Assembly (NCBI GenBank): GCA_030526355.1
Contig: JAUNDC010000013.1
Span: 1-64,000 of the forward strand
Length of the DNA stretch: 64,000 bases
Direction: 5' to 3'
From: Bacillota bacterium
GTDB taxonomy: Bacteria; Bacillota; Clostridia; Peptostreptococcales; Anaerovoracaceae
Positions 53,196 to 62,187 of this stretch are shown here, one piece after another. How positions within the stretch are numbered: the first letter of the stretch is position 1; each line of letters opens with the position of its first letter. Position numbers and translations under genes: made by a program. Below the pieces are notes generated by a model, which saw nothing but the letters and a program-made list of their open reading frames with translations, was not told the DNA's origin and made no database searches.

Positions 53196-54428
53196 TTATC
53201 TGAAATTATCATCAAATCCATCCATGTCAAAATCGAATGCTTCACTGTCATAGCCAAATCTGTCATTATCGAAATCGTCGTCCAGATATGATTCATCGTC
53301 TGAAATATATGCATAATCATCCACATCATTATCACTGCAATCTTCAGAATTCCAATCGCTGAAGCTATATGATGAGCAAGTGCTCATACAAGATTCAGTA
53401 AGCATATCATTAGCTAACATAAATGTAAGTATATAAAATACTCCGATATCTGTGAGATGATTCCTGTATCCTATATCTCCCGATCTCAGGTCAAGCCCCA
53501 GTACCGGCTTGTTGCGATTTATTTTATCCATCACACTATTCACATCAGATTCATCATATACCAATTTTTCAACAGCTTCTTTAATGCCTTCTCTTTGTAT
53601 TGAGGCTGTGCTGAGCATAAAATACCCTTCCACAAACTTTAGGAATCTTCCTTCAATTTCCTTCGCCCTGCCGGTATACAACTCGTAGTCCTTCGATAGC
53701 ATTCTTATTTCTCTATATTTTCTTTCCAGTAAATCCAGCTTACTGCTGTCAAGTTTTATCTTATTTTTCAGCTCTGGATATCTCACAATCACCTTATCTC
53801 TGATATTCCTGATTGTTTCATTCCTCTGTTCTATCTGCAGTTTCTTTTCTGTGTTGCGTATGCCAGCTGCTTCCTTCCTTAATTCTGCTATTTCATCATC
53901 AAAGTTATCTTCAATGCCACATTTCTCTCTTGCTTCATCTATTGCTTCCGCGTAATCTGCCAGTTTATCAAGCTCCTGTGAACTGCTGATTCTATCGTCA
54001 TAACACTCCACCCTGAGTTTCTTTATCCTTTCAATTGTTTGCTGATCAATAAGATTTCTCGCTATCAGATTTGCAAACACCTGATCAAATTCCATACACT
54101 GTGACTTTCTGGGAAGGCGAGTAATTGCCCATAGAATTTTAATATATAACTCACGTTCCTTTTTCTTATCATCATTATGATTTTTAAAGAACAGAACTGC
54201 ACAGGCAATCAGTACAGCAGGCAAAAGTAACGTGACTGCAAGTACAAGTAGTATAGAATCCGTATCGGATATACTTTCCTGTACAAATCTTGTGAAAGCA
54301 AGAATAGCAACAATAACCCATATTCCACCAATAAGCTGCAACTCACCATCGCTTTCTTTTTTTGTATATCCTGTCAGATCCTGTACGTACTCTTCAACAT
54401 TTCTATAGTATTTATTTCTGGAATACAT
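53196..54428 (-). CDS. Unknown membrane protein with coiled coil and acidic tail
   Basis: 410 residues, not recognised. Two close membrane helices (about residues 31-51 and 59-81 from the chosen start), then a long Lys/Glu/Arg-rich coiled-coil region (about 120-290), a further hydrophobic stretch (G-V-F-Y-I-L-T-F-M-L-A), and a tail of about 70 residues made almost only of Asp, Glu, Ser, Tyr and Phe. AAAGGAG 10 bases before the ATG at 54428 sets the start; an in-frame ATG seven codons upstream lacks a site. It lies between the WYL regulator and the Septu-like pair. Confidence 0.7.
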   Translation of the reverse strand: MYSRNKYYRNVEEYVQDLTGYTKKESDGELQLIGGIWVIVAILAFTRFVQESISDTDSILLVLAVTLLLPAVLIACAVLFFKNHNDDKKKERELYIKILWAITRLPRKSQCMEFDQVFANLIARNLIDQQTIERIKKLRVECYDDRISSSQELDKLADYAEAIDEAREKCGIEDNFDDEIAELRKEAAGIRNTEKKLQIEQRNETIRNIRDKVIVRYPELKNKIKLDSSKLDLLERKYREIRMLSKDYELYTGRAKEIEGRFLKFVEGYFMLSTASIQREGIKEAVEKLVYDESDVNSVMDKINRNKPVLGLDLRSGDIGYRNHLTDIGVFYILTFMLANDMLTESCMSTCSSYSFSDWNSEDCSDNDVDDYAYISDDESYLDDDFDNDRFGYDSEAFDFDMDGFDDNFR

Positions 54429-54525
54429 ATCAATACTTCTCCTTTGCATCTACAGTTTATCATTATCTGAGGGAGAAAAAACTCCCTGAAACCTGCGCCT
54501 AAACACAAATTCCAGGGGATTATCA

Positions 54526-55512
54526 CTATTTCATATTATTTCTGATATTGTCCAGCCAATCTCTGAACTCATGGGCAACATGATCAGGCCCTTTGATTTT
54601 TACTTTTAAGCCAAGACCTACCACCCATCCGAAAAACTGCCCGCTTACGGCAACTTCGTGGCCTACACAGAAGTGTTCATCATCGGCTTTACAGATTATG
54701 ATATCATTTCCGAATCTGTCTATAAAAGCACCTATCATGCTGTTATCACATTCAAAAGTTACATTTTCGACCTTACCTCCGTACATGCCGAACGTGCTTT
54801 TTGCAAACCTGGCCAGGTCAAACTTATCGAACTCGGACTCCCCGGTACGCTTTTCTTCAGTAAGCTCGATTCTCTGCATCTTGTCAACGCGGTAATGCTT
54901 GACCAGCCCCGAGAAATCATCGAAGCCCACCATATAATAGTTTTCATCATCCCATGTAAGCGCCCACGGGCTTATAACAAACGGCCTGCCTTCATTGCGT
55001 GGAACAAGTTCCTTTTCGATGTTCCACTTGAAGTATATGAAGCTGATTTTCCTGTCCGACAGAATCGCTTCCTGAATTTTGTCAACATTGTAGTAAATGC
55101 TTTCGTTCGGTGTCTTGATTCTGTTAGTTATGTAAACATGACGCTGCAGCTGCTTCGCTTCATTGACGCTGGCAAGGCTCTCCAGCTTCCTGATTAGTTC
55201 TCTGGATTTTTTCTCTGTTATGAACTTTGAGGACTGGACAGCATCCACCAGAAGCTTCAGCTCCGGCAGCTCAAACTTACGGCTTGCAAGATAATACCCC
55301 GCCGGCTTCTCTTTGGTGTAAATGATGTCCATGCCCCATTTCTTCAGGGTTTCTATATCGTCGTACAAAGTCTTCCTGTCTGCTTTGATTCCGTTGTTGG
55401 CGAGCATTTCAACGAACGCCCCGGTTGATATGCGGTTATCCTCATCACTTTTCTCAAGCAGCTCATCCATTATGTAAAGTGTACGCAGCTTGTTTGTCGC
55501 AACTCTAGCCAT
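54526..55512 (-). CDS. WYL-domain transcriptional regulator
   Basis: 328 residues. An N-terminal helix-turn-helix (R-T-L-Y-I-M-D-E-L-L ... A-D-R-K-T-L-Y-D-D-I-E-T-L-K) is followed by a WYL domain (about 140-220; the ligand-pocket motif reads I-S-P-W-A-L-T-W-D-D-E-N-Y-Y-M-V-G-F) and a WCX-like end. WYL regulators often control mobile or defence genes. GGGGAGG before the ATG at 55512 sets the start. A short hairpin near 54469-54485 lies between it and the next gene. Confidence 0.9.
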   Translation of the reverse strand: MARVATNKLRTLYIMDELLEKSDEDNRISTGAFVEMLANNGIKADRKTLYDDIETLKKWGMDIIYTKEKPAGYYLASRKFELPELKLLVDAVQSSKFITEKKSRELIRKLESLASVNEAKQLQRHVYITNRIKTPNESIYYNVDKIQEAILSDRKISFIYFKWNIEKELVPRNEGRPFVISPWALTWDDENYYMVGFDDFSGLVKHYRVDKMQRIELTEEKRTGESEFDKFDLARFAKSTFGMYGGKVENVTFECDNSMIGAFIDRFGNDIIICKADDEHFCVGHEVAVSGQFFGWVVGLGLKVKIKGPDHVAHEFRDWLDNIRNNMK

Positions 55513-55710
55513 TTGTGCATCCTCCCCGTTCACTATAGTTTAAAGAAATCAATAAAATCGATATCAAAATGTATCTAGCACTCCCTGTACCATTGCAGCA
55601 GTGTAAACACTGTCTTCCTGGTCGCCAACAGAGGCAATTTTTCGAAGTTTTTTACATGAAACATGCAAGCCTTATTCAGGTACGAAAAGGGGTAGGTTCT
55701 AAGTCTTTTC

Positions 55711-56229
55711 CTATATTTCCAGACAGACATTATCACAGTTCTTCATTTTGTATTCAATGATTCTGTCCGCTGTACCGTACTCCAAAAGCGACAGGACTGA
55801 GCAGATCAGGTAATCAGATGAAACTATAACGATCACCCTGTGACCTTCAGCCAGTTCCTTCAGTTTCGCCAGCGCAGCTTCAGCACGCACATTCAGATCG
55901 TCGCCGCCATAAACTTCACGAATAAGTTTCGGATTGCTTCTGACCTCAATAGCTGTTTCCTTGTTATATGTAGTCTCCTCCAAGCTTCCTGTGAATATCT
56001 CGTCAAATTCAGGATAGCTGGTTACATTGTATTCCGGATACGCTGTCTGCGCCGTCTGTATAGCCCGCTTTTTACATGACGCATAAACTGCATCAGGTTT
56101 TACCGGAATATTGCCCGAAACTGTGGCAGCTTGTGCTTTTCCAAGCTCTGTCAGAGGATAATCCCCTCCCCATATTTTATTGATATTTGCCTCTGACTGT
56201 CCATGACGGACCAGATATACTTTGCTCAT
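55711..56229 (-). CDS. Histidine phosphatase family protein lacking the second catalytic His
   Basis: 172 residues of the phosphoglycerate mutase-like fold. The first signature L-V-R-H-G-Q-S-E-A-N (His9) is intact, as are the K-K-R-A arginine and a Glu near residue 84. The position that normally carries the second histidine (V-S-H-G) reads V-S-S-D (Ser138), so it should not be a normal phosphatase. It could be a binding protein or act on another substrate. The gene lies alone within the accessory block. Confidence 0.8.
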   Translation of the reverse strand: MSKVYLVRHGQSEANINKIWGGDYPLTELGKAQAATVSGNIPVKPDAVYASCKKRAIQTAQTAYPEYNVTSYPEFDEIFTGSLEETTYNKETAIEVRSNPKLIREVYGGDDLNVRAEAALAKLKELAEGHRVIVIVSSDYLICSVLSLLEYGTADRIIEYKMKNCDNVCLEI

Positions 56230-56391
56230 TCTGATTTTCCTCCCTATAGCTCCAAATGCTGCATCAGCTCATCCTACGGCATTTTGTTTGCTTTCGTTTC
56301 TCTTTGATTACATTATACCACAATATCCCCTCAATGTGATGCTGCGGTACAAAAGCCGGTCGCGTTCTGCTTTCCATATTCTGTGTAATAT

Positions 56392-56425
56392 AAAAGGGAC
56401 CTCGTATTTTTCCTGAAGTCCCTTC
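56392..56425 (-). terminator. Terminator after the 156-aa gene
   Basis: Arms AAGGGAC and GTCCCTT; the minus strand then reads TTATATT. Confidence 0.6.
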
Positions 56426-56458
56426 AAATGCTTTATTGCTTCTTAATTTCCACTTTCC

Positions 56459-56929
56459 CTAAAAACCACCATTATTATATGCACGAGCGATGACATACGA
56501 TGGCTCATAATATGCGCTGGAATTATAATTATCAATAATCTCACAAATGGAGTCATTGTACACACGAATTATTGCCTGCGCAAAATTCTCATCCGGCAGT
56601 AATGTGTCGAAGATTAGTCGTTTATATACTTTGCCCATCTGTGTAGCTGTAGGTATTTTATCTGACAGTTCTTTATCAACAGCTGTAATGTCAAATTCAC
56701 CTTCTTTAAGATTATATTCATTTATCCAATCATCTTCAACCTGCATCGGATTCTCTGAATGTAAAACACTTGCAAGGCATAACAGGCGTGTTAATTCATC
56801 TAATCCGATAGTGTTAACCACATAACTGTTTCTCTGTTTCAACTTTCTTGCAACTCGCTCAACCATATAACAAATAAAATACACATCATCTTTAGTTACT
56901 TTTTCATCTGGGAAGAATATGTTAGTCAT
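56459..56929 (-). CDS. Hypothetical protein, 156 aa, accessory
   Basis: Not recognised. Helical, acidic, with no membrane segment. A T-I-G-L-D-E-L-T-R-L-L-C-L-A-S-V-L-H segment and a C-terminal I-A-R-A-Y-N-N-G-G-F. Its ATG overlaps the stop of a small upstream frame by four bases (ATGA), the usual arrangement of paired toxin-antitoxin or similar modules. That upstream partner is frameshifted (see 56926-57095). Confidence 0.6.
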   Translation of the reverse strand: MTNIFFPDEKVTKDDVYFICYMVERVARKLKQRNSYVVNTIGLDELTRLLCLASVLHSENPMQVEDDWINEYNLKEGEFDITAVDKELSDKIPTATQMGKVYKRLIFDTLLPDENFAQAIIRVYNDSICEIIDNYNSSAYYEPSYVIARAYNNGGF

Positions 56930-57095
56930 ACTTCATAACTCCCTTCAAATTTAAGCGCACTGATAGCTTTTTCTGTACAAAATGTAATCTGGTGTGTAGG
57001 ATATTTAAATTTAACCAACACCCAAAATGCTTCTCTTGAAATTAATCCCTCTCTATAACTGAATCTGTAATATCTTCAACTAAATAATCGCTCAT
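56926..57095 (-). pseudogene. Frameshifted small gene upstream of the 156-aa gene
   Basis: From ATG at 57093-57095 the frame reads M-S-D-Y-L-V-E-D-I-T-D-S-V-I-E-R-D and stops at 57042. In another frame the sequence continues L-I-S-R-E-A-F-W-V-L-V-K-F-K-Y-P-T-H to a TGA that overlaps the next start codon. One missing base near 57044-57050 would rejoin both parts to about 56 residues, so I read it as a small partner gene that has been broken. Confidence 0.5.
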
Positions 57096-57235
57096 AAATA
57101 TTATACTCTGAAAAGATATATAAAACAAATACTATTCACCTTTCCACTTGATTTCAAGTACTTATTTCCTTCGCAGATTATTCTTCACTGTGTCATTTCG
57201 TTAATTAAGCCACAGCCTGTTCCTCGCCCTTTTTG

Positions 57236-57943
57236 TTAGCAATCAGAATAGAACTCTTCTCCGGTTTCCAGACAGATTCCTGCAAGCCTTCCATGCGGAT
57301 AGCATGCGCCGCAATCCATCGCAATATGATTATTGCCTCTGAAAATGTATCCCGGTCTCGGATTTTTTAATATTTTCTGAGTAGGGGTATGACCTGTAAC
57401 AACTATAACGTCTTTATAATATGGCACCTCATAATCAGCGCGAGTCCATACAAGTTCCTCAATAGCATAGTCATACAGTTCTTTATCCTCAGAAAAATTG
57501 CCAAGGCCGGCATGAACCAGCAGATACTTCTGCCCGTTTACTTCCAGCTCAGCATATGCTTCGAAATCGCCTACAAACTCAAGAAGATCTTTTATATCTT
57601 CCTTTGAAAGCTTTGAGAATTCGGAAATAGTGCCTGAAGCGCCATTATTAATCCAGTTAACAAGAAGTTCCATATTCTGTTCAGACAGATGATTTAAAAA
57701 ATCGTCAGTAATTTCACTTAAAAGAAACTTCATGTTCTCAAGCAGCATCACCTCATGGTTTCCGGCTATACAATGACAATTTGGCAAGGACATCAGAAAT
57801 CGCAGAGCTTTCATTGAATCCGGTCCACGGTCTATAATATCGCCTAAGATATAGAGTTCATCTTCCGGTCTCAGTTTCATTTTCTTGATGAGATTCTTTA
57901 ATTGCTCACACTTTCCATGTACATCACCAATCACATATATCAC
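57236..57943 (-). CDS. PP2A-like (lambda-type) serine/threonine phosphatase
   Basis: 235 residues of the metallophosphoesterase family. Metal-binding motifs G-D-V-H-G (7-11), G-D-I-I-D-R-G and G-N-H-E are in order, with V-T-G-H-T-P-T and a final G-N-N-H-I-A-M-D-C-G. The closest type is the phage lambda/PrpA phosphoprotein phosphatase. It acts alone here; no partner kinase is visible. Confidence 0.9.
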   Translation of the reverse strand: MIYVIGDVHGKCEQLKNLIKKMKLRPEDELYILGDIIDRGPDSMKALRFLMSLPNCHCIAGNHEVMLLENMKFLLSEITDDFLNHLSEQNMELLVNWINNGASGTISEFSKLSKEDIKDLLEFVGDFEAYAELEVNGQKYLLVHAGLGNFSEDKELYDYAIEELVWTRADYEVPYYKDVIVVTGHTPTQKILKNPRPGYIFRGNNHIAMDCGACYPHGRLAGICLETGEEFYSDC

Positions 57944-58029
57944 TCAGTACCTCCTGTATTTTTAAACCTTGCTTAAAACTCCACATGTGATACTTAATCA
58001 GATTGATATTTCCTGATAAAGAAACAAAG

Positions 58030-58063
58030 CGGCTGTTGCACTGGGCAATCAGTGTAACAGCCG
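58030..58063 (-). terminator. Hairpin after the symporter pseudogene
   Basis: Arms CGGCTGTTGCACTG and CAGTGTAACAGCCG (one mismatch), about 25 bases beyond the pseudogene stop. T tract is weak on the minus strand (CTTTGTTTC). Confidence 0.6.
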
Positions 58064-58088
58064 ACCTTCATTTTAATATTATTATCTT

Positions 58089-59226
58089 TTACTGCTTTGC
58101 CGACTTTCTCTTCTTCAGCTCCTGCTTCACGCCGTCAACGTAAACCGTTCCGTCTTCATTTATTACAACCTCATGCTTCTTCTTATCGATTGCATTCACA
58201 AGGAAGAACACAACTGCGCTCACAAGGATTCCGTACATAATAGGTGTTGTTGCTGTGAGACCGTCTTTGATAAGAAATGCCAGTACTGTTACGAAGCTGC
58301 ATACCAGTGACAGCAGCCCCGCCTTTTACCTTCTTCATGATGAAAGCAAATACCAGCGGAATGAAAATACATCCGGAAATGAATGCGTATGCTACATCCA
58401 GTGCAACCAGTACACTCTGAATCCAGAGGGCACATACGATTGCCAGACATCCTACTATTACCGCAATGATTCTCGTAATTCTGATTCCCTGCTTTTCGGA
58501 CATGTCAGGCTTTGATGCACATACCAGATCGTTATATGCTACTGTGGCAGTTCCCATGATTTCACTTGATGCTGTGGACATTACAGATGCCAGAGCTGCT
58601 GCCAGCAGAACTCCCCTTACTCCTGTCGGTGTGAAGGTTGTTGTTGCTGTTGCAAAGGCAAGATCCGGGTTTTCCATGTCAGGCATTGCGACAACCAGAC
58701 AAAGTCCGATTATTATGATTACAACGTATGTAAGAACTACGACACCGCCAATCAGCATTGATATCTGGGTGGACCATCCGAATATAACGTTTACGATTGT
58801 ACCAACCGCAACAACCTAAACTACTCCAACCATGAACATGTATACCATCATGACTACAGCACTGAGCACTCTGGCCTGAGGTCCATAGAACACCCCGAAG
58901 CCTTCGCAGGCGCTGAGTATTCTCATGTTGGAAAGCTTGGTTCTGAGGAACAGACTCAGCAGAAAAATACTGAAGGCTGCTACGCCTCCGAGCCAGATGG
59001 CTCCCACACCGTAGTTGTATGCAAGTGTAGTTCCGCCCATTGTAAGGGCTCCCCCGAGAACACATGCAGCCATGGCCGCTGTAAATCTCTATATCCCTAT
59101 ATTTCTTCCGGCTACCATAAAGTCTTCTGTGGTCTTGGTTCTCTTGGCTGTCCATATTCCCACTCCAACGAGCATAATCATGTAACCTATTAATATTGCA
59201 ATGTCTATAGTTGTAAACTGTGTCAT
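58089..59226 (-). pseudogene. Sodium:solute symporter (SSS family), broken
   Basis: The ATG at 59224-59226 starts M-T-Q-F-T-T-I-D-I-A-I-L-I-G-Y, followed by T-T-E-D-F-M-V-A-G-R-N-I-G as in PutP/PanF symporters. It is interrupted by in-frame TAG codons at 59089-59091 (codon 46) and 58816-58818 (codon 137), and by a frameshift near 58318-58326 in a G-rich run, after which the frame runs to TAA at 58089. Total length is about 380 codons against about 480-500 for the family; the join of V-V-V-L-T-Y-V-V to I-I-I-I-G-L-C suggests that several middle helices are deleted as well. It lies 11 bases after the aminotransferase gene, so it was the transporter of the operon. Confidence 0.85.
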
Positions 59227-59237
59227 TTTTCCTCATG

Positions 59238-60398
59238 TTATTCCTGAAGAGCCTTCTCTATTCGATCAAAGGCCTCCTCCAGTTCCTCAATTCCCACGGT
59301 ACATGCTATACGTACATAACCTTCCCCGCATTCTCCGAATGCATTTCCCGGGAGAGTGTTGACATGTGCCTTCATGAGGAACATTTCTGCTGCTTCCGTA
59401 CTGGAAAGTCCCGTCTCCTTGATGTTAATGAAGAGATAGAAACTTCCCTTTGGCGGGTTAATAACGCTTATCTTTGGAATCTTCGCAATTCTGTCCGCCG
59501 CATAGAACATTCGCTTTCGGTATTCCTCCACCATTGGCGGCTGTACTTTATCTCTGTAGCGAAGCGCGTATATTGCCGCTCTCTGAGATATGGACGGAGC
59601 TGTGAACACCACGTTTTCGTTAATCTGCTGGATAATTCTGATAATGTAATCCGGTGCTATGATGTTTCCTATTCTCCAGCCGGTCATGGTGAAATTCTTC
59701 GAAAATGAATTGAGCGTTATGGTCCTCTCCTTCATTCCCGGCAGTGACGCGATTGGAACGAACGGATTCTGGTAGCTGAAGGCTGTGTAAATATCATCTG
59801 CAATCACAATGAGGTCATGCTTCACTGCAATCTCTGCAATTTTTTTCATGGATTCCATTGTCAGACAGTTGCCTGTAGGATTGCTTGGAGTATTGATAAG
59901 CAAAGCCTTCGTACGCTCGTTTATCATGCTTTCCATACGGTCGGTGTTAATCTGGAAATCCTCCTCCTCATAGGTTGGCATCTCTACAGGTATTCCCCTT
60001 GCCAGCTCAACCTGCTGAGGATAAGGAGTGAAGTACGGTGCCTGAACAAGTACCTCATCATCATCGTCCAGAATTGCCTCCATAACCAGGTACATGCCAT
60101 GGCATGCCGACGTTGTGATGTACACCTCTTCATCAGCGACCTCCATACCGTATTCCTCTTTGTAGAATTTTATTATTTCCTGTCTGAGCTCCGGGTCTCC
60201 CTGAAAATCCGTGTATTTCGTATGTCCTGCCTTTGCATCTTCAAAAGCCTTATCGATTATCAGAGAATCTGTGATAAGATCCGGATCCCCAAGGCTCAGG
60301 TCGATTACATCGTCAAAGGACTTCGCCAGAACGTCCGACTGACCCATTGCCGTGCTCTGATCCTTCCAGTATCTTTTCGCTATAAACTTATGTTTCAT
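59238..60398 (-). CDS. PLP-dependent aminotransferase, class I/II
   Basis: 386 residues, fold-type I. The PLP lysine is in L-N-S-F-S-K-N-F-T-M-T-G-W-R-I-G; N-T-P-S-N-P-T-G and the final arginine region (G-Y-V-R-I-A-C) are typical of aspartate/aromatic/branched-chain type enzymes. In this operon it would feed a 2-oxoacid to the oxidoreductase. Amino acid specificity cannot be read. Confidence 0.92.
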   Translation of the reverse strand: MKHKFIAKRYWKDQSTAMGQSDVLAKSFDDVIDLSLGDPDLITDSLIIDKAFEDAKAGHTKYTDFQGDPELRQEIIKFYKEEYGMEVADEEVYITTSACHGMYLVMEAILDDDDEVLVQAPYFTPYPQQVELARGIPVEMPTYEEEDFQINTDRMESMINERTKALLINTPSNPTGNCLTMESMKKIAEIAVKHDLIVIADDIYTAFSYQNPFVPIASLPGMKERTITLNSFSKNFTMTGWRIGNIIAPDYIIRIIQQINENVVFTAPSISQRAAIYALRYRDKVQPPMVEEYRKRMFYAADRIAKIPKISVINPPKGSFYLFINIKETGLSSTEAAEMFLMKAHVNTLPGNAFGECGEGYVRIACTVGIEELEEAFDRIEKALQE

Positions 60399-60413
60399 GA
60401 TAACCTCCCAATC

Positions 60414-61652
60414 TTAACGTACGGAGCCTGAATTCTTCATTTCTGCAATCTGCTCAGGTCCGTATCCCATTGATTTAAGGATTTCATCCGTATCTCTTCC
60501 TATCTCACCTGTAGGCTCGTATGCCCTTCTGCCGTACTCGCTGAAATGAATAGGCGGAGCAGGCATCATGACAGTGGTGTGTTTCTCATCAGGGTATTCC
60601 ACCGGAACCACATAGCCGTTTTCGATTGCCTGAGGATCGCTGCTGACCTCGTGCTGCTGCTTCAGAATCTCACAGGCGCAGTTGTTTGAACTAAGGTAGT
60701 CTCTCCATTCCTGAGCTGTTTTTGTCAGGAAAATCTCATTGCATCGTGCAATTACGATTTCTATTGTGTTCTTTTCCTGCATGACTGCTATGCTCTCATA
60801 ATCGGGATCATTCGCATACTCAGGAATTCCCAGAAGACCGTACCACTTTTCTCTGTCCATTTCGTATTCGTTGCAGTAAACGCCAATCCATCTGCCGTCA
60901 CTGCATTTGTAGGTCTGGTTAAATGGATCAGTCGGCCTGAAAGGGTGCGGATTCATGTGCTTGTGGTCAAACTGGGTCTGTACTATTCCTATGGCATTGC
61001 ACCATATTCCGCTTGCAAAGAGGGATGTATCCACCTTGGTGCCTTTGCCTGTCTGCTGTCTGGCGTAGAGGGCCATCAGTATTCCCGACAGGAATGTGGA
61101 GCTTGTTACCATATCTCCAAAGGCATATGTCGGCAGGAATGGGAATGAACCTTCCGTCTGCCAGTCCCCCAGAGGGCCTGACCTCAGCCAGAATGCGCTG
61201 ATGTCGAAGCCCGGGTCATTTGCCGAAGGACCTTTGTCGCCGTAGCCCTTAAAGTGAGCATAGATAAGCCTTGGATTCACTTCGCAGAGGGATTCGTAAT
61301 CAAGCCCGCTGCGCTGAAGTGATTTCTCTCTGACGTTTGTGATAAACACATCGCTGTCCCGGATAAGATCCAGGAGAACCTTCTTACCCTCATCGGTTTT
61401 GATGTTAACTGATATGAATTTCTTGTTGCTGTTGTGTATTGTGAACAGCGGATTGCAGTCATCCTCGTATGGAGTGAACTCATGGGTTCCCGAAAGTCTC
61501 ATCACGTCTCCTGAGACTGTTTCCACCTTGATGACCTCAGCCCCGTAGGCACAGAGCATTCGTGCCGTTGTGGGAGCCGCCACAACTGTAGCCATTTCCA
61601 CAACCTTCACGCCCTCAAGGGGCAGCTTAACCGGTGTCTTCTGATTACCCAT
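60414..61652 (-). CDS. CaiB/BaiF-type (family III) CoA-transferase
   Basis: 412 residues. The catalytic aspartate is Asp180 in Y-A-F-G-D-M. V-E-M-A-T-V-V-A-A-P-T-T-A-R and the G-F-D-I-S-A-F-W segment resemble the 2-hydroxyacyl-CoA transferases of Stickland fermenters (FldA, HadA). It moves CoA between carboxylates, probably between a product of the oxidoreductase and a 2-hydroxy or 3-aryl acid. Overlaps the gamma subunit gene by 8 bases. Confidence 0.88.
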   Translation of the reverse strand: MGNQKTPVKLPLEGVKVVEMATVVAAPTTARMLCAYGAEVIKVETVSGDVMRLSGTHEFTPYEDDCNPLFTIHNSNKKFISVNIKTDEGKKVLLDLIRDSDVFITNVREKSLQRSGLDYESLCEVNPRLIYAHFKGYGDKGPSANDPGFDISAFWLRSGPLGDWQTEGSFPFLPTYAFGDMVTSSTFLSGILMALYARQQTGKGTKVDTSLFASGIWCNAIGIVQTQFDHKHMNPHPFRPTDPFNQTYKCSDGRWIGVYCNEYEMDREKWYGLLGIPEYANDPDYESIAVMQEKNTIEIVIARCNEIFLTKTAQEWRDYLSSNNCACEILKQQHEVSSDPQAIENGYVVPVEYPDEKHTTVMMPAPPIHFSEYGRRAYEPTGEIGRDTDEILKSMGYGPEQIAEMKNSGSVR

Positions 61653-62187
61653 TGTTTCTCACTGCCTCCACTCCCTTGTTGAACGCTTCAGTATTCTTCG
61701 GGTTGTTTCTTCCCTTTTTTTCAAAATAGTGGTTCATTCCGGCTCTTACCTCATCCACGTCATAAAGCTCAGATGCTTCTGCCAGTGCTCCCAGCATTAT
61801 GAGGTTTGTTCCGCGAGGGTTGCCGATTTCCGCAGCAAGTTCAGTTGCAGGAATTCCTACCACCCTTATGTCATCTCTGTACTTCCTGTCTTCGCCTACC
61901 AGGCTGCTGTTAACCAGCAGAATTCCATTAGGCTTGAGTCTGTCTTCAAAGGTGTCAATTGCCGACTCACTCATCGTCAGCAGGATGTCAGGCTCGAGGC
62001 AGTACGGGCTCTGCAGCTCTCCGTCGCTTATCTTCAGCTCACAGTTTGCCGCTCCTCCTCTCATTTCGAAGCCGTATGACGGATACCAGGAAACGTTTTT
62101 TCCTTCCTCCATGGCTATATCAGCAAGAACTGTTCCAGCCACGAGAACTCCCTGTCCGCCTACTCCTGAGCAGATAATTTCTATCAT
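61645..62187 (-). CDS. 2-oxoacid:ferredoxin oxidoreductase, gamma subunit
   Basis: 180 residues. C-S-G-V-G-G-Q-G-V-L-V-A-G at the N-terminus and the M-R-G-G-A-A-N-C segment are typical of the KorC/VorC/PorG subunit. Its ATG overlaps the beta subunit stop by one base. Confidence 0.92.
   Translation of the reverse strand: MIEIICSGVGGQGVLVAGTVLADIAMEEGKNVSWYPSYGFEMRGGAANCELKISDGELQSPYCLEPDILLTMSESAIDTFEDRLKPNGILLVNSSLVGEDRKYRDDIRVVGIPATELAAEIGNPRGTNLIMLGALAEASELYDVDEVRAGMNHYFEKKGRNNPKNTEAFNKGVEAVRNNG

Noticed and set aside
58816..59073. Separate small membrane protein genes in the symporter region
   Set aside because: Both open pieces join in one frame with a recognisable SSS family order, so they are parts of one broken gene.
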